From Nesterenkonia sp. Act20 (GTDB lineage Bacteria; Actinomycetota; Actinomycetes; Actinomycetales; Micrococcaceae), in contig NZ_JADPQH010000001.1 of the NCBI RefSeq assembly GCF_019173455.1, positions 186,001-250,000 on the forward strand: DNA of 64,000 nt, given 5' to 3'. Shown here in pieces: positions 55,710 through 63,625 of this stretch. A program made the translations under genes and the position numbers. A model generated the notes under the pieces. The model ran no database searches. It was not told the DNA's origin and saw nothing but the letters and a program-made list of their open reading frames with translations. Positions within the stretch are counted from its first letter, which is position 1, and every line of letters begins with the position of its first letter.

Positions 55710-56731
55710 TCGATCTCCAGCATCGCGGTGTTCAACCCGGAGCCCACTCCCATGCAGAGCACGCGGTCTCCGCGCTGCAGCCGCTCGGACTCGCGGGCGA
55801 GGGTGATCGGCAGCGAGGCGGGCCCCACATTGCCGAGGTCCGGGTACGTCACGGGCACACGCTTCTTGTCCAGCTTGGCGGCCTTGACGATGGAGGAGGT
55901 GTGCAGCTGGGAGACCTGATGGGTGATGTAGGAGTCCATGGAGTCCCAGTCGAAGTGCTCCCGGGCATCGGTCCAGGCGTCCATGACCAGCTCCAGGCCG
56001 CCGTCGAGGAGGCCACGGGCATCGGTGAACATGCCGTGGTGGTCGCCCACGCACAGCGCATGGTGCTGAGTCGCCGCGCGGGTCACTCCGCCGACGATGC
56101 GGTGCCCTTCGGGGTGCTGGTCCGCCGGGCCGACGACGGCGGCTGCCGCACCGGAGCCCAGGGTCAGCGACGCGAACTCGGCCATGAAGTCATCCCGGGA
56201 AGCCATCTTCTCCAGGGAGTTGATGCGTTCGACGGTCGCGTCCTGGACCTTCTTGGCATCCTCGCCGTTGACGATCAGCACATAGGTGGCTTGACCGGCG
56301 TCGATCATCGAGCTCGCCAGGGTGATGGCGTTGACGAAGCCGAGGCAGGCATTGGTGATGTCGAAGTTCATCGCCGAGGTGGGGAGGCCGAGATCGTGGT
56401 GGATGCCCACAGCCACAGACGGTTCAAGGTGCTCGCGGGTGACCGAGGTGTTGATCATCATCGAGACCTGATCGGGGGCTATCCCGGCCGCGGCCAGCGC
56501 CCTGCGCCCGGCCTCGACGGTGCCGGCGCGCACATCGCCTGGCTTGGACCAGTTCCGCCGCGCCTTGACCCCGGCGACTCGGTGGAGCAGCCCCGTGGGC
56601 AGCCTGAGACGTTTGAGCGCATCCCCCAGTCGCTTGTCGAGGTCCTTGGACGTGAGGACCTCAGGCGCTTGGACCTCCGTCACAGAGAGGAGGGAAGCGT
56701 TGCGGTGATGAAAAGTCGCGTTTCCTGGCAC
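55703..56731 (-). CDS. oleA: OleA, head-to-head acyl-CoA condensing enzyme
   Basis: Thiolase-superfamily enzyme (342 aa) that condenses two fatty acyl-CoAs into a 2-alkyl-3-ketoacid, the first step of long-chain olefin synthesis. The triad is Cys129 (DITNACLGFVNA), His271 (YITHQVSQLHT) and Asn301 (DLGNVGPAS); Glu103 (REHLEPSV) lies where the OleA-specific catalytic Glu is expected. The GTG at 56731 is used: it gives the N-terminus MPGNATFHHR and has GATACT 6 nt upstream (leaderless). Acyl-CoA substrates would come from the cell's branched fatty-acid pool. Confidence 0.93.
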   Translation of the reverse strand: MPGNATFHHRNASLLSVTEVQAPEVLTSKDLDKRLGDALKRLRLPTGLLHRVAGVKARRNWSKPGDVRAGTVEAGRRALAAAGIAPDQVSMMINTSVTREHLEPSVAVGIHHDLGLPTSAMNFDITNACLGFVNAITLASSMIDAGQATYVLIVNGEDAKKVQDATVERINSLEKMASRDDFMAEFASLTLGSGAAAAVVGPADQHPEGHRIVGGVTRAATQHHALCVGDHHGMFTDARGLLDGGLELVMDAWTDAREHFDWDSMDSYITHQVSQLHTSSIVKAAKLDKKRVPVTYPDLGNVGPASLPITLARESERLQRGDRVLCMGVGSGLNTAMLEIEW

Positions 56732-56737
56732 CGCACC

Positions 56738-56743
56738 AGTATC
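56738..56743 (-). promoter_or_regulatory. -10 element of leaderless oleA promoter
   Basis: GATACT on the minus strand, 6 nt before the GTG at 56731. It lies 62 nt from the divergent DUF5998 start, so the two promoters are back to back. Confidence 0.45.
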
Positions 56744-56780
56744 CCGTATGTGGACCGCGCCCGCGAATCCCTGCAACGGA

Positions 56781-56786
56781 TACCAT
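56781..56786 (+). promoter_or_regulatory. -10 element of DUF5998 promoter
   Basis: TACCAT, 7 nt before ATG 56794. It supports the second in-frame ATG as the start. Confidence 0.35.
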
Positions 56787-56793
56787 GGATCCC

Positions 56794-57453
56794 ATGACTT
56801 TCAGCCAGCACGGTTCCGGCGAGAAGCACCGCACCGCCGCCTCCACCTTCTCTCTGAAGGAGGCCATCGAGCGCGGCGGCTTCTATCCCGCCCTGGTGCA
56901 CCATACGATCACCGAAGCGCTCGACGGGCGTGAGGCCACACACCAGATCGTGCATGTAGACACGCATTTCGACATGGAAGAGGTCCACCGTCACATCACC
57001 GTGGTGGCGCTGGCCGAGGAGGTCGTCGTCGTCGCTCACCTCGATGACCATGACCTCGAGGCTGAGGACGGTCCAGCCTTCGACCACGGGGACTCTCCAC
57101 ATCCCCCGCGCGCCGACACCGTGGCGCGGATCTCCACGGAAGTGGTGCCGGTGAGCCGGATCCGCTCGTTGATCCTCTCCGAGGTGCACAGGCATCCCGA
57201 GCATTTCACCCCTGACAGATCACTGGCCGAGGTCTCCTTGAATCTGACCTGGACAGGTGGGGCGCGCTTCGACAGCTACCCCGCGGACTGCGGCAACCCC
57301 GAATGCGTCGCAGACCATGGCGACACCGGCAGCTGGGTGCCCGAGGACATCGCGCTGCGGATCGCCGCCACCGCTGAGGGTGACACCGCCGTCGACGAGG
57401 CGCGCAGCTTCGTGCGGGCCCTGCGCCGCGCCTGCGTCAAGCACGCCCGCTGA
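56794..57453 (+). CDS. DUF5998 family protein
   Basis: 219-aa soluble actinobacterial protein, function unknown. It is rich in His and Asp/Glu (VHHTITEAL, DTHFDMEEVHRH, HLDDHDLE), and ends in a conserved-looking NPECVADHGDTGSWVPEDIALRIAA block with one Cys. ATG 56794 is chosen over ATG 56785 because TACCAT lies 7 nt upstream and no ribosome binding site is present. It is followed by a phosphodiesterase gene 13 nt downstream, probably one transcript. Confidence 0.78.
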   Translation: MTFSQHGSGEKHRTAASTFSLKEAIERGGFYPALVHHTITEALDGREATHQIVHVDTHFDMEEVHRHITVVALAEEVVVVAHLDDHDLEAEDGPAFDHGDSPHPPRADTVARISTEVVPVSRIRSLILSEVHRHPEHFTPDRSLAEVSLNLTWTGGARFDSYPADCGNPECVADHGDTGSWVPEDIALRIAATAEGDTAVDEARSFVRALRRACVKHAR

Positions 57454-57466
57454 GCGGCGGGGCCCG

Positions 57467-58663
57467 ATGAGTCTTTCCCTCCCGACGCCGCCGGACTACG
57501 AGGGCGCCCACCTGCGCCACGTGATGACTTCGGCCGCCTCCGCCCTGGGACTTCAGGGATTCGAGAACCGGCTCGGGCTGCCAGCGGCCAACATCACCGT
57601 GGTCCTGATGGTCGATGGACTCGGTGATGCACTGCTGGCCCGCTACTCGGGCCACGCCCGATTCATCGCCTCCGCCTGGCGGCAGGCGTCGCGCGCCTCG
57701 GTCCTCGACGTCGGGGTTCCGACGACGACGGCGGCCTCCCTGGCCTCATTGGGCACAGGCGCCACCCCCGGTGAACACGGCCTGGTCGGCTACGATGTGC
57801 TCGCTCCGGAGCTGGACCGGGTGGTCAACATGCTCGGTGGCTGGGACGCCGAGGTGGACCCAGTTCAATGGCAGCCCCATGCATCGGTGCTGCAGCGCGC
57901 GGCCTCCGCCGGCGCCTCCGTGCTCACCGCCTCGCGACCGAAGTTCGCTGAGTCCCAGCTGACCCAGGCAGTGCTCTCCGGTGGGGACTTCACCGGGGCG
58001 GCGCGCATGGATGCCCGCTTCAGCCGCGCCGCGGAATGGATCGCCCATCAGCGGCCCCCCAAGGGAGCGGTGCGGCAGGGTCCCGCCCCCAAGCAGCTCA
58101 TCTACCTCTATGTCGATGAGCTGGACAAGACGGGTCACCGCTACGGTGTCGCTTCCCCGCAGTGGCTCCAGATGCTGGAGATGCTCGACGCCGAGGCGGA
58201 GAGGTTCACAGCCGATCTGGCGAGGCGCTATGGGGATCAGGCATCGGTGCTGCTCACCGCCGATCACGGGATGGTGGACATCGCCCCCGAGCACCGCATC
58301 GACTTCTCAGCGCGTGAAGACCTGCTCGCAGGAGTGCGGCACACCGGCGGCGAACCCCGACTTGTCCAGCTCTACGCGCAGCCGGACGCCGAGCCGGGGG
58401 AGATCGCCGCCGCGTGGATCGAGGAGTTCGGCGACCGCGCCTGGGTGCTCACCAAGACCGAGGCCTGCGCCGCCGGATGGTTCGGCCCGGTCCAGGAGCG
58501 GGTCGCCGGCAGGATCGGGGACGTGCTGGTCGCAGCGCACAGCGATATGGCGCTCTTTCACACAGACCGGGTCGGCACGGGCCCGCTCGAGATGGTCGGG
58601 CAGCACGGCTCACTCACCGAAGCCGAACGTCGCGTGCCGCTGGTGCGGCTCTCAGGGGCGTAG
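57467..58663 (+). CDS. Alkaline-phosphatase superfamily nucleotide pyrophosphatase/phosphodiesterase
   Basis: 398-aa protein of the type I phosphodiesterase / alkaline phosphatase superfamily. Metal site residues are visible as VLMVDGLGDALL (first Asp), a Thr nucleophile in VPTTTAASLASLGTG, DELDKTGHRYG and LTADHGMVD. No signal peptide, so a cytosolic role is expected; the substrate is unknown. ATG 57467 was chosen for the GCGGGG upstream; the open frame before it is shadow of DUF5998. Confidence 0.88.
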   Translation: MSLSLPTPPDYEGAHLRHVMTSAASALGLQGFENRLGLPAANITVVLMVDGLGDALLARYSGHARFIASAWRQASRASVLDVGVPTTTAASLASLGTGATPGEHGLVGYDVLAPELDRVVNMLGGWDAEVDPVQWQPHASVLQRAASAGASVLTASRPKFAESQLTQAVLSGGDFTGAARMDARFSRAAEWIAHQRPPKGAVRQGPAPKQLIYLYVDELDKTGHRYGVASPQWLQMLEMLDAEAERFTADLARRYGDQASVLLTADHGMVDIAPEHRIDFSAREDLLAGVRHTGGEPRLVQLYAQPDAEPGEIAAAWIEEFGDRAWVLTKTEACAAGWFGPVQERVAGRIGDVLVAAHSDMALFHTDRVGTGPLEMVGQHGSLTEAERRVPLVRLSGA

Positions 58664-58682
58664 ACCAGCTCGCCGCTGGGGT

Positions 58683-60170
58683 TCAGTCGTTCTTCGAACC
58701 GAAGAGGATATCGTCCCATTTCGGCATGTTCGCACGCCGGGGAGCAGGCTTTCGGCGGGGCTTCACCGAAGCCGCCTCCTCATCAGGCTGCGCTTCCTGG
58801 CCGCTGGCTCCAGGCCGCTCGGCGTCCGCTGAGGGGTCGTCCACCTCGGAATCCGCGGCAGGGGAGCGCTGGGTCTGGTCATAGGCGAAACCCCATGCAT
58901 CGACCCCCTCCTCTGCGGCGGCCTCGCCGGGAGCCGCCGGCGCATCCTCGGACTCAGAGGACTCCGCATCACGTGCTGAGCGGTCGTCACCCGGGTGCAG
59001 CTCGCCGTCCTGGGGAACGGACCCGTCGGGAACAGTCTTCCGGCTCGCGTGATCGTCGGCGACCGGGCGAAGCCGGGGAAGCGGGACCGTGGAATGCTCA
59101 TCACCGTCCTCTCGGGCAGCGTCGGCCCCGAAGCCGTCCGCGCCGCCGCGATCCTGCGGGTCCGGACGATTGAGCATCAGCGCGAGGCGGTCATCTGCCT
59201 CCGCGTCTGCACCGAGACGCTGACCGCGGCGGGCCCGAAGCACCTCCAGCAGATCCTCGTGTTCGTGTCCCTCCCCGCGCGGAGCGGACTCTCCTCCGCG
59301 CCGCGAAGAGCCGGCGAAGCGACCAGCGGGGACGTTGGATCCGCGTTCAGCCGTCCGCGCACTGTCTGAGCCGGCGCCGCCCCGGGACTGGTGAGCACTG
59401 CCTGCGGCGGAGTGCGTGACGTCAGAACCTCGTGTCTGACTGCGTGAGCCGCGCCCGGAGTCCTCCACGTTGAAGGGGGTGTCCACGGCGGTGAGTCGAC
59501 GCGACCGCGGGGACTGGGAGCTCTGGTCGGTCTGGGAGGTATCAGGCCCCAGAATGCTCAGCGACTCGGCCCAGCGGTTGGCTGCACGCAGATGACGGGT
59601 CTCGGCCTGGAAGACCCATTCGGCGGGCGGCTTGAGTCCGATGCCCGGACCATGGGTCGTGGAAGAGTCGACGTCGAACTCGCAGGTGATCTGCCAGAGG
59701 CCATCCTCACGGCGCCAGGCGTCCCAGCTGACCGTGGAAAGGTCCACGTCCATCGCACGCAGCCGGACCTTGACCATGGCGGCCAAGGTCGCTGGAGCAT
59801 CGCCGAAGGCGACCCGGTGGGCCTCGGCGGCAGAGGCGGGTGCGATCTGCGTGGTCTGCGCACGCTGTGCCATATACGCTCGCTCGGCCTGGACCGGCCC
59901 TGCGTAGCGCTCGACATGAGAGGTGCTCAGTCCTGAGGCGGCCACCACCTGGTCCACGGTCGCGCCAGAGCGCAGCCGTGCCTGGATCTCTCGCGGGCTC
60001 AGCGGCTGGGTAGAGGGACCTGTCCTGTGGGGTCGCACGGTCGGCCGGGCTGCGGCCTGACGCAGCGCCTCGTCCACTGGCAGCGCGAACTCGTGACCTG
60101 AGTCGTCGGAAAGGATGAGCTGCGGATCGTTCTCCCCTTCATTGACCCCGACGATGCGCAGGTGCTGCAT
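58683..60170 (-). CDS. sepH: SepH, FtsZ-associated cell-division protein
   Basis: SepH (495 aa), an actinobacterial division protein that stimulates FtsZ assembly. The N-terminal DUF3071 domain (about 1-165) contains an HTH-like segment (SPREIQARLRSGATVDQVVAASGLS). A long disordered, acidic, Ser/Asp-rich linker follows, ending in the conserved C-terminal motif NMPKWDDILFGSK. GGAGGA precedes the ATG. It is convergent with the phosphodiesterase and divergent from DUF4193. Confidence 0.92.
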   Translation of the reverse strand: MQHLRIVGVNEGENDPQLILSDDSGHEFALPVDEALRQAAARPTVRPHRTGPSTQPLSPREIQARLRSGATVDQVVAASGLSTSHVERYAGPVQAERAYMAQRAQTTQIAPASAAEAHRVAFGDAPATLAAMVKVRLRAMDVDLSTVSWDAWRREDGLWQITCEFDVDSSTTHGPGIGLKPPAEWVFQAETRHLRAANRWAESLSILGPDTSQTDQSSQSPRSRRLTAVDTPFNVEDSGRGSRSQTRGSDVTHSAAGSAHQSRGGAGSDSARTAERGSNVPAGRFAGSSRRGGESAPRGEGHEHEDLLEVLRARRGQRLGADAEADDRLALMLNRPDPQDRGGADGFGADAAREDGDEHSTVPLPRLRPVADDHASRKTVPDGSVPQDGELHPGDDRSARDAESSESEDAPAAPGEAAAEEGVDAWGFAYDQTQRSPAADSEVDDPSADAERPGASGQEAQPDEEAASVKPRRKPAPRRANMPKWDDILFGSKND

Positions 60171-60641
60171 TTGGGCTTCCTCCGAAGAACGAGCTGGTGG
60201 CTATTCGGGCCACTGTATCGCGGTGGGGTGCAAAAGCGACCGAACTGCTCAACCACTCCTGGAAGGATTGCCTTGCTGCGGTTCTCGTGACATTGTGTGG
60301 TCCTTGCGCGAGGTGCATCTGCCTCCGACAAGCGCCCCACGTGTCCCACAGTGCTCTGCAGGTCAGCTCAGAAGACCATTCTCACCGGGTGGATACAGCT
60401 CAATGACAGCTCCAGATCGCCAAATGTCAGCCCAGGGCTCAACGGTCGGACAGGATTTGGTCCTGGGGTCCGGATGGGACACAATCTGTCCGACCAGAAT
60501 TTCCCACGTGTGCTGCGGAACGGGCGTCAGCCCGGTCCGACAGGGGGCCACGCCACTGGGAAATCGCGCTCACTCAGCTTCCCCACGAAGCCGTTCATCG
60601 AGCGCTTCGATCTCAAGAATTCGGAGTGTGGAGCACCTCTT
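60171..60641. other. 471-nt intergenic region between sepH and DUF4193
   Basis: No coding sequence is supported. It must hold the divergent promoters of sepH and DUF4193. Its middle (60444-60564) is dense in inverted repeats, listed separately; the first 270 nt show nothing recognisable. Confidence 0.7.
60444..60564 (+). other. Structured repeat block, possible RNA element
   Basis: First unit: GGTCGGACAG (60444-60453) / CTGTCCGACC (60486-60495), perfect 10 bp. Second unit: ATTTCCCA (60499-60506) / TGGGAAAT (60557-60564), extendable by GTG/CAC past one bulge, enclosing the hairpin CGGGC-GTCA-GCCCG (60521-60534). A third copy of the 10-mer with one change, GGTCCGACAG, lies at 60534-60543. It could be a leader RNA, an sRNA or clustered operators; no known family is recognised. 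Confidence 0.4.
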
Positions 60642-60941
60642 ATGGCAACTGATTACGACGCGCCGCGGAAGAACGATGACGAGACCAGCGAAGATTCGAT
60701 CGAAGAGCTGAAGAACCGCAACACCTCGCGTCAGTCCTCCGTGGTCGATGAGGACGAGACCGAGGCAGCGGAAGGGTTCGAGCTCCCCGGGGCCGACCTC
60801 TCCGACGAAGAGCTGCAGGTCCGTGTGCTGCCTGCGCAGTCCGACGAGTTCACCTGCTCCTCCTGCTTCCTGGTGCGTCACCGCTCACAGGTCGCTCGCG
60901 AAGAGAACGGGATGTTCTTCTGCAAGGACTGCGAAGGCTGA
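60642..60941 (+). CDS. DUF4193 family zinc-ribbon-like protein
   Basis: 99-aa acidic protein of the actinobacterial DUF4193 family. The C-terminal CSSC and CKDC pairs (CSSCFLVRHRSQVA then FFCKDCEG) suggest a zinc ribbon, related in form to RNA-polymerase-binding small proteins, but the function is not established. ATG 60642 has GGAG about 10 nt upstream. It sits after a long, structured non-coding region and before a terminator shared with the convergent DUF3093 gene. Confidence 0.87.
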   Translation: MATDYDAPRKNDDETSEDSIEELKNRNTSRQSSVVDEDETEAAEGFELPGADLSDEELQVRVLPAQSDEFTCSSCFLVRHRSQVAREENGMFFCKDCEG

Positions 60942-61020
60942 TCCGCCCCCAGCAGACGTGCCTCCAGAACCCTGAGTGATCCAGCAGGCGGTCAAGACTC
61001 ATAGGTGAGGGAAGGCGATG

Positions 61021-61042
61021 ACCGGGCGCCAGCGAGCCCGGT
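61021..61042. terminator. Terminator between DUF4193 and DUF3093
   Basis: Perfect 7-bp stem ACCGGGC (61021-61027) / GCCCGGT (61036-61042) with an 8-nt loop, directly beside the DUF3093 stop and between convergent genes. No T-tract. Confidence 0.5.
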
Positions 61043-61561
61043 TCACTCGAAACTGACGCCGTGCTCTTGCACGGGCTCCCGCGAGCCCAGTGCCTGGAGC
61101 ACGGCGTTCGGCTTTCTGGTGGAGAAGATCCAATACGGCGTCGCATCCTGGGGGTCGAGGATCTGCACGGTCACGACGGGGCCGATCCAGCCGCGGATGC
61201 ACTGGTAGGAGCTCGCATCGAAGCCTGGGCCCAGCTGCTCCCGCGCGGCATCGCCGGTGTGGGCCACGATCTTGCCCAGATGGACCCGCTGGATCCGGGC
61301 CCGTCCTACGCGCAGCCACTCCTTAGAGACCTCGATGCGCGGGGTGGTGATGACCAGCCCGAAGATCACCAGCGCGATCCCGATGACCGCAGTGATCAGC
61401 CCGAAGGTCACACTGATCGGGAAGAAGATCAGGGAGATCGAGGCCCCCAGCAGCACTCCGGCGACCCACAGCCACCAGGCCGGCCACAGCTTCTCGCTGT
61501 ACACGGGAACCTGCTCCGCGGGGGAGGACGCTTCAGCACTCAGACCACTCGTGTCACTCAT
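61043..61561 (-). CDS. DUF3093 family membrane protein
   Basis: 172-aa DUF3093 protein: two transmembrane helices (about 28-48 and 52-75) followed by a soluble C-terminal domain with ISTRKPNAVLQAL near the end. Function unknown; always paired with dut in actinobacteria, here divergent from it. ATG 61561 is the best start although no ribosome binding site is seen. Confidence 0.86.
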   Translation of the reverse strand: MSDTSGLSAEASSPAEQVPVYSEKLWPAWWLWVAGVLLGASISLIFFPISVTFGLITAVIGIALVIFGLVITTPRIEVSKEWLRVGRARIQRVHLGKIVAHTGDAAREQLGPGFDASSYQCIRGWIGPVVTVQILDPQDATPYWIFSTRKPNAVLQALGSREPVQEHGVSFE

Positions 61562-61609
61562 GCCACTATCGTCGCATGTCCGGCGGACCTCTCGGGTTGA
61601 GCCCGAAGG

Positions 61610-61615
61610 TAGACT
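61610..61615 (+). promoter_or_regulatory. -10 element of leaderless dut promoter
   Basis: TAGACT, 7 nt before the GTG at 61623; no Shine-Dalgarno sequence lies between. Confidence 0.5.
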
Positions 61616-61622
61616 CGGGGCT

Positions 61623-62063
61623 GTGAATCGCATCTCAGTCCCCGTCAGACAGCTGGACCCCGGCTTGAGCCTGCCGCTCTACTCCCATCCCGGCGATGCC
61701 GGGGCGGACCTGCTCAGTGCAGAGCAGTTCACGCTTGCGCCGGGTGAGCGCCGCCTCGTGCCCACCGGCATCGCGCTCGCGCTGCCGCAGGGCTGGGTCG
61801 GTCTGGTGCACCCGCGCAGCGGCCTCGCCGTTCGCCACGGGGTCACCGTGCTGAACGCACCAGGGACTGTGGACGCTGGGTATCGTGGTGAACTCAAGGT
61901 ATGCCTGCTCAACACGGACCGGCACGAGACGGTGCATTTTGAGCGCGGGGACCGGATCGCCCAGCTGGTTCTTCAGCAGGTCGATCAGGCCGACTTCATG
62001 CCGGTGGCCGACTTGGATGCCAGCGAGCGTGGTGCCGGCGGCTTCGGCTCCACCGGGCGATAG
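61623..62063 (+). CDS. dut: dUTP diphosphatase
   Basis: Trimeric dUTPase (146 aa) that hydrolyses dUTP to dUMP, keeping uracil out of DNA and feeding thymidylate synthesis. All five family motifs are visible: DAGADL (25-30), PRSGLA (64-69), GTVDAGYRGE (81-90), RIAQL (111-115) and RGAGGFGSTG (136-145). The GTG start fits a leaderless promoter. Followed by DUF3710 in the usual actinobacterial order. Confidence 0.96.
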   Translation: MNRISVPVRQLDPGLSLPLYSHPGDAGADLLSAEQFTLAPGERRLVPTGIALALPQGWVGLVHPRSGLAVRHGVTVLNAPGTVDAGYRGELKVCLLNTDRHETVHFERGDRIAQLVLQQVDQADFMPVADLDASERGAGGFGSTGR

Positions 62064-62093
62064 ACCAGCCGAGAACCTACCAGGAGGACAGGC

Positions 62094-62855
62094 ATGCTCT
62101 TCGGCAAGAAGAAGACAGCATCGAACGACGCGACCGAAGAGGTCAGCGCACCCATGGACACAGCGACGGACGCACCAGATGCTGCCGCCCCTCCGGCGGC
62201 GTCCTCGGAGGAGTCGAATGCGAGCACGGCCGAGCTGCACGGGCCCCGGGACTTCAGCGAGATCGAGTCGAAGAAGGGCTACCTCGACTTCGGTTCACTG
62301 CTGATTCCGGCGGCGAAGAACCAGCAGGTGCGTCTGGACATCGACCAGAAGACCAAGCGCGTCGTCGCGCTGACCATCATGGTCGAGCAGGCGAGCATTC
62401 AGGTTCAGCCCTTCTCCGCTCCGAAGTCCGGTGGCACCTGGAACGAGGTGCTCGAGCAGATCCAGGACTCCGTGATCAAGCAGAACGGCAAGGTCAAGCA
62501 GGTCGACGGTCGCTTCGGCAAGGAGCTCGCCGCCCGTGTGCCGACGGTTCTCAAGGATGGGCGCAAGGGCTGGCGCGTGGCGCGCTTCATCGGATTCGAG
62601 GGCCAGCGCTGGTTCCTTCGCGGCGTCGTGGGAGGCCGCGGAGCGATCGACGCCTCCGCCGCCCGGGCAGTGGAGGAGCTCTTCTCCAAGATCGTCGTGG
62701 TCCGCGGCGACGATCCGCTGCCTCCGCGCGAGCTTCTCCGGCTTCAGCCCCCGGAAGGCGCCAAGCGGGTCGCCGTTCCGCGCAATCGGGCGCAGCGTCG
62801 CGATGACGCTCCGAGTCCCAACCCTGCAGCAGCCCCGGTCAGCAATGACACCTGA
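62094..62855 (+). CDS. DUF3710 family protein
   Basis: 253-aa DUF3710 protein, function unknown. An acidic Ala-rich N-terminal tail (about 8-48) leads into a conserved globular domain (RDFSEIESKKGYLDFGSLLIP, WRVARFIGFEGQRWFLRGVV), with a polar C-terminus. GGAGGACAG precedes the ATG. It sits between dut and DUF3159, an order widely kept in actinobacteria. Its stop lies inside the start of the next gene. Confidence 0.9.
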   Translation: MLFGKKKTASNDATEEVSAPMDTATDAPDAAAPPAASSEESNASTAELHGPRDFSEIESKKGYLDFGSLLIPAAKNQQVRLDIDQKTKRVVALTIMVEQASIQVQPFSAPKSGGTWNEVLEQIQDSVIKQNGKVKQVDGRFGKELAARVPTVLKDGRKGWRVARFIGFEGQRWFLRGVVGGRGAIDASAARAVEELFSKIVVVRGDDPLPPRELLRLQPPEGAKRVAVPRNRAQRRDDAPSPNPAAAPVSNDT

Positions 62856-63618
62856 TTCGTCCGGGCAGCCCCGGTCACGCCAAGTCTCCCGGGATGGGGA
62901 GATGCAGCTCAAGAGCGCCGCCGGGTCGCGGGTCAGGACCAGCTCTGACGGTTCCCTGGACGTGATGGCCTCGATCGGGGGAGTTCGCGGCCTCATCGAG
63001 AGCTCGCTGCCTTCGGTGGCCTTCCTGGTCGCCTTCCTGGTCACTGAGGACCTCCCGGCGTCACTGATCGGCTCCGTGGCCGTCGGCGTGGCGTTCGCTG
63101 TGGTGCGCCTGGTGCAGAAGGGCTCGCTGGTGCAGTCGTTGGCGGGACTCATCGGTATTCTGATCTGCGCATTCGTCGCCTATCGCTCTGGCGATGCGCG
63201 CGATTTCTACGCCTGGGGCTTCTTGATCAACGCCGGCTACCTGTTGGCCTTCCTGGTCTCGATCCTGGTCAGGTGGCCCTTCCTGGGCCTGCTCTTCGGC
63301 ATCGTGCGGGGAGAGGCGTTCGAATGGCGCAAGGACCCGGTGCGTCGTCGTCGGTATGCGCTGGCCACCTGGATCCTGCTCGCGGTCCCTGGGCTGCGCC
63401 TGCTGGTGCAGATCCCGCTGTACCTGGCCGACGACGTCGCAGGACTCGGCACCGCCCGCCTCGTCATGGGCATCCCGCTCTACGCACTGGCGCTCTGGGT
63501 CGGATGGATGATCACCCGGCCCGCAGTTGCCCCGCCCGCCGGGCCGGGCGAGTCCGCCGCGAATGCCGAGTCCACCGAGCCCGCAGCTGAGTGGCCGCGC
63601 ACCGAGGGGAACAGCTGA
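62845..63618 (+). CDS. DUF3159 family membrane protein
   Basis: 257-aa DUF3159 protein with about six transmembrane segments grouped in two sets (about 50-110 and 125-220) and the motif GLLFGIVRGEAFEWRKDP between them. Function unknown. ATG 62845 overlaps DUF3710 by 11 nt, implying coupling. Its C-terminal 30 residues are polar. Confidence 0.87.
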   Translation: MTPDSSGQPRSRQVSRDGEMQLKSAAGSRVRTSSDGSLDVMASIGGVRGLIESSLPSVAFLVAFLVTEDLPASLIGSVAVGVAFAVVRLVQKGSLVQSLAGLIGILICAFVAYRSGDARDFYAWGFLINAGYLLAFLVSILVRWPFLGLLFGIVRGEAFEWRKDPVRRRRYALATWILLAVPGLRLLVQIPLYLADDVAGLGTARLVMGIPLYALALWVGWMITRPAVAPPAGPGESAANAESTEPAAEWPRTEGNS

Positions 63619-63625
63619 GGCATCC

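Noticed and set aside
60297-60641. N-terminal extension of the DUF4193 protein
   Set aside because: The open frame upstream of ATG 60642 crosses the repeat block, lacks a ribosome binding site and family similarity.
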